From positions 1 through 8,579 of the forward strand of contig CAIWRE010000380.1 in assembly GCA_903914985.1 (NCBI GenBank): a DNA stretch of 8,579 nucleotides, read 5' to 3'. A program made the translations under genes and the position numbers. The notes beneath the pieces were generated by a model. That model did not search any database, was not told the origin of the DNA, and saw nothing but the letters and a program-made list of their open reading frames with translations. The stretch is from an uncultured beta proteobacterium (GTDB lineage Bacteria > Pseudomonadota > Gammaproteobacteria > Burkholderiales > Burkholderiaceae_C). Each line of letters starts with the position of its first letter. Position 1 is the stretch's first letter. Shown piece by piece: positions 6,602-8,579 of the stretch.

Positions 6602-7393
6602 TTATTTTCCGGCCCAGACGGGCTTGCGTTTTTCTTGAAAGGCTTTTTGGCCTTCGCGGGCGTCGTCGGTCAAGGTGAAGAGCGCAATCTGGCTCTCAGT
6701 AAACGCCATCGACTCCTCAAACGCCATGGCTTCCACCTTTTTCATGGTGTACAAGCCCCGGCGCACGGCGGCGGGCGACTTGTCCAGCATGCGTGACAGC
6801 AGCCAGTCCAGCTTGGCGTCCACATCGTCGTCCACGTAATTGACCAAGCCATAGGCCAAGGCTTGCGCGCTGCTGATCGGCTCACCGGTTATGCACATCT
6901 CCACCAAGGTGCGGCGTGGAATCAGGTGCTGCAGCACGCTGAGCACCTGGGCCGGAAACACGCCCACCTTCACCTCGGGCAGGCCGAACACGGCGTGGCT
7001 GGCGGCCACCGCCATGTCGCACATGCTCATCAAGCCCATGCCTCCGGCCATGCAGGCGCCGTTCACGCGGGCTATCAGCGGGATGGTGCTGGCTCGCACG
7101 GCGCGCAGCACCTGCGCCAGGTGGCCATGCGGCTCGGAGTAATCGGTGGTGAAAGCGTTGGCGCTCTGCAAATCGGCACCTGCACAAAAGGCCTTGCTGC
7201 CCGCACCGGTGACCACGATGGCGCGGATGTCACGGTGGCTTTGTGCCTCGGTCACCGCCTGTGCCATGGCCGCCAGCACGCCGTGGCTCATGGCGTTGCG
7301 GCGTTCTTCACGGGTAATGGTGAGCCACAAAACGCCGGCGCGTTGCTCAACGGAAAGCTCGGCTGTGGAGGTAAACGGGCTGCTTGTGGGCAT
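6602..7393 (-). CDS. Enoyl-CoA hydratase/isomerase (crotonase superfamily, 263 aa)
   Basis: This crotonase-fold enzyme acts on an acyl-CoA thioester, probably hydrating or isomerising an enoyl-CoA. The first oxyanion-hole segment is AFCAGADL at 68-75. The second is NGACMAGGMGL at 111-121. LPEVKVG at 138-144 keeps the acid equivalent to Glu164 of rat mitochondrial crotonase (E140 here). The position equivalent to Glu144 is Gly120, a pattern I associate with 3-methylglutaconyl-type or isohexenylglutaconyl-type hydratases and some isomerases. The ATG at 7393 gives the usual family length. An in-frame ATG at 7465 would add 24 residues that are not family-like (MLCMVPLRHR...), although it has an AGGG-type ribosome site before it. 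The GMC gene follows after 5 bp, so the two probably share a catabolic route. The substrate is undetermined. Confidence 0.92.
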   Translation of the reverse strand: MPTSSPFTSTAELSVEQRAGVLWLTITREERRNAMSHGVLAAMAQAVTEAQSHRDIRAIVVTGAGSKAFCAGADLQSANAFTTDYSEPHGHLAQVLRAVRASTIPLIARVNGACMAGGMGLMSMCDMAVAASHAVFGLPEVKVGVFPAQVLSVLQHLIPRRTLVEMCITGEPISSAQALAYGLVNYVDDDVDAKLDWLLSRMLDKSPAAVRRGLYTMKKVEAMAFEESMAFTESQIALFTLTDDAREGQKAFQEKRKPVWAGK

Positions 7394-7490
7394 GGTGGCC
7401 TGCGTGTCTTTTTGAAGTCCGTATTTTGCTTGTAACCGGTGCCGAAGCGGTACCATGCAAAGCATATTCTTTTGCCCACCCTTTTAACCA
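7394..7490. promoter_or_regulatory. Divergent intergenic region between crotonase and permease genes
   Basis: This 97-bp space must hold the promoters of both the minus-strand crotonase-GMC unit and the plus-strand permease, unless the crotonase starts at 7465. AT-rich hexamers such as TATTCT at 7465-7470 could be a -10, but no well-spaced -35 partner is convincing on either strand. An imperfect dyad at 7438-7454 is the best operator candidate. Confidence 0.45.
7438..7454. repeat. Imperfect inverted repeat, possible operator
   Basis: GGTGCCG (7438-7444) and CGGTACC (7448-7454) form arms with one mismatch around AAG. A short perfect dyad ATGC-AAA-GCAT follows at 7455-7465. Lying between divergent genes, this is where a regulator would bind, but no regulator gene is in the window and the arms are short. 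Confidence 0.3.
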
Positions 7491-8579
7491 GTGCAAGCCC
7501 TTCAACCCCGCATCGTCAAGGAGACTTCCGCCACCGGCGTCAACATGACCTTGTACGGCAGCTGGAGTGCGGCGGCGCTGGCGCAACGGGAGCACTGGAC
7601 GGCCCTGGAAGAGTCTCTGTTGCGACAGGCCAGGGAGCCACTGGAAGCCAGCTGGGATCTGCGCCAGATCGAACGACTTGATCACACCGGAGCTCAGCTT
7701 TTGTGGAACACCTGGGGCCACGCCTGGCCGCGCCACGTGATGGTGTTGGACCTGCAGCGTGCCATGCTCAACCGGGTGGCCCGCTTTGCAGTGGTGCCGC
7801 CCAAGCCGCACCGCGCCACCCTGAAAGAGCTATTCCTCAAGCTGGGGGAGTGGATCATGGGCGTGGAGAGCCATGCCGAAAGTGCGCTGAGGCTAACCGG
7901 TCAGTTGTTTATCGACCTGCTGCAATTTCTGCGTGACCCCAGCCGCGGGCCCTGGCGTGACATATCCGGCCACATCTACCGCATCGGAGCTACCGCCCTG
8001 CCGATTACCGCTTTGGTGGGCTTTTTGATCGGCGTGGTGCTGGCCTATTTGATGTCGCGCCAATTGCGGCAGTTCGGCGCGGATGCGTTCATCGTCAACA
8101 TCCTCGGCATGGCGCTGATCCGCGAACTCGGCCCGGTGCTGGCAGCTATTTTGATAGCCGGGCGCTCGGGCTCGGCCATTACCGCGCAGATCGGCGTCAT
8201 GCGGGTCACCGAAGAACTGGATGCCATGCGCGTCATGGGCATTCGAAAGGGCTTCCGGTTGGTGTTGCCGCGCGCCATGGCGATGGCACTGGTGATGCCG
8301 CTGCTTGCCGCCTGGACTACTGCTGCTTCGCTTTTGGGCGGCATGCTGGCCTCGGACCTGTCCATGGGCTTGTCGCCTGAGTATTTTTTAATCGCCCTGC
8401 CTAAGGCGGTTCAGTTGTCCAACTTGTGGTTGGCCATGGGCAAGTCCATGGTGTTCGGTGTGCTGATAGCGCTCAACGGCTGTCACTTCGGCCTGCGCGT
8501 ACTACCCAACACGCAGAGCCTGGGCGAAGGCACTACTGCTTCGGTGGTCACTTCCATCACCATGGTGATTCTGGTGGAC
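7491..8579 (+). CDS. MlaE/YrbE-type ABC transporter permease with N-terminal STAS-like domain (3' end outside window)
   Basis: This is the membrane subunit of an Mla-like ABC transporter, the class that moves phospholipids or other hydrophobic compounds between the inner and outer membranes. The frame is open to the last base (363 codons), probably only a few residues short. Residues about 1-100 look like a STAS domain (WDLRQIERLDHTGAQLLWNTW at 55-75). The MlaE permease domain runs from about 160 onward. Its diagnostic core is RELGPVLAAILIAGRSGSA at 211-229, followed by ELDAMRVMGI at 242-251. The C-terminal segment has GCHFGLRV at 330-337 and EGTTASVV at 346-353. The GTG at 7491 is chosen because an in-frame TAA lies at 7485-7487 and a later ATG at 7545 would cut the STAS strand. 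No good Shine-Dalgarno precedes either start. ATPase and MCE-domain partners would be expected downstream. STAS-MlaE fusions are known in Proteobacteria. Confidence 0.9.
   Translation, partial: MQALQPRIVKETSATGVNMTLYGSWSAAALAQREHWTALEESLLRQAREPLEASWDLRQIERLDHTGAQLLWNTWGHAWPRHVMVLDLQRAMLNRVARFAVVPPKPHRATLKELFLKLGEWIMGVESHAESALRLTGQLFIDLLQFLRDPSRGPWRDISGHIYRIGATALPITALVGFLIGVVLAYLMSRQLRQFGADAFIVNILGMALIRELGPVLAAILIAGRSGSAITAQIGVMRVTEELDAMRVMGIRKGFRLVLPRAMAMALVMPLLAAWTTAASLLGGMLASDLSMGLSPEYFLIALPKAVQLSNLWLAMGKSMVFGVLIALNGCHFGLRVLPNTQSLGEGTTASVVTSITMVILVD

Noticed and set aside
7439..7681. An 80-codon plus-strand frame starting in the divergent intergenic region
   Set aside because: It overlaps the MlaE-type permease in a different frame and has no recognisable features.
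1..8579. Mobile elements, CRISPR arrays, tRNA or rRNA genes, attachment sites
   Set aside because: I saw no transposase or integrase, no regularly spaced repeats, no tRNA-like cloverleaf and no terminal inverted repeats with target duplications; housekeeping genes occupy nearly all of the window.

Overview
The window looks like a chromosomal segment of a GC-rich betaproteobacterium, most likely order Burkholderiales and perhaps family Comamonadaceae. This rests on the mreB-mreC-mreD-mrdA order, the protein styles and the codon use; there is no rRNA or other marker to settle it. I see no sign of a mobile element, phage, CRISPR array or defence island.

Layout. (1) Positions 1-3871, plus strand: the 3' end of mreB, then complete mreC, mreD and mrdA (PBP2). 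Gaps are 15 bp, a 4-bp overlap and 14 bp, which is a typical cell-shape operon. MreB filaments, the MreC/MreD membrane scaffold and the PBP2 transpeptidase together drive lateral-wall peptidoglycan synthesis. The usual partner rodA does not follow. (2) Positions 3887-4645, minus strand: a TSUP (TauE/SafE-type) membrane transporter that converges on mrdA with only 15 bp between the stop codons. (3) Positions 4646-4889: a 244-bp intergenic stretch with a very strong intrinsic terminator, two further dyads and a possible 45-codon ORF on the minus strand. (4) Positions 4890-7393, minus strand: a two-gene unit of a crotonase-fold enoyl-CoA hydratase/isomerase followed 5 bp later by a GMC-family FAD alcohol dehydrogenase. 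This suggests catabolism of an alcohol, isoprenoid or fatty-acid-like compound; the substrate cannot be read from the sequence. (5) Position 7491 to the right edge, plus strand: an MlaE-type ABC transporter permease with an N-terminal STAS-like domain. It is divergent from the catabolic unit and cut by the window end.

The core genes are ordinary and well recognised. The points that merit a second look are the structured 4646-4889 intergenic region, with a terminator almost abutting the transporter start, the missing rodA, the active-site substitution in the crotonase, and the small dyad in the divergent promoter region. I found no convincing evidence of an undescribed multi-gene system.
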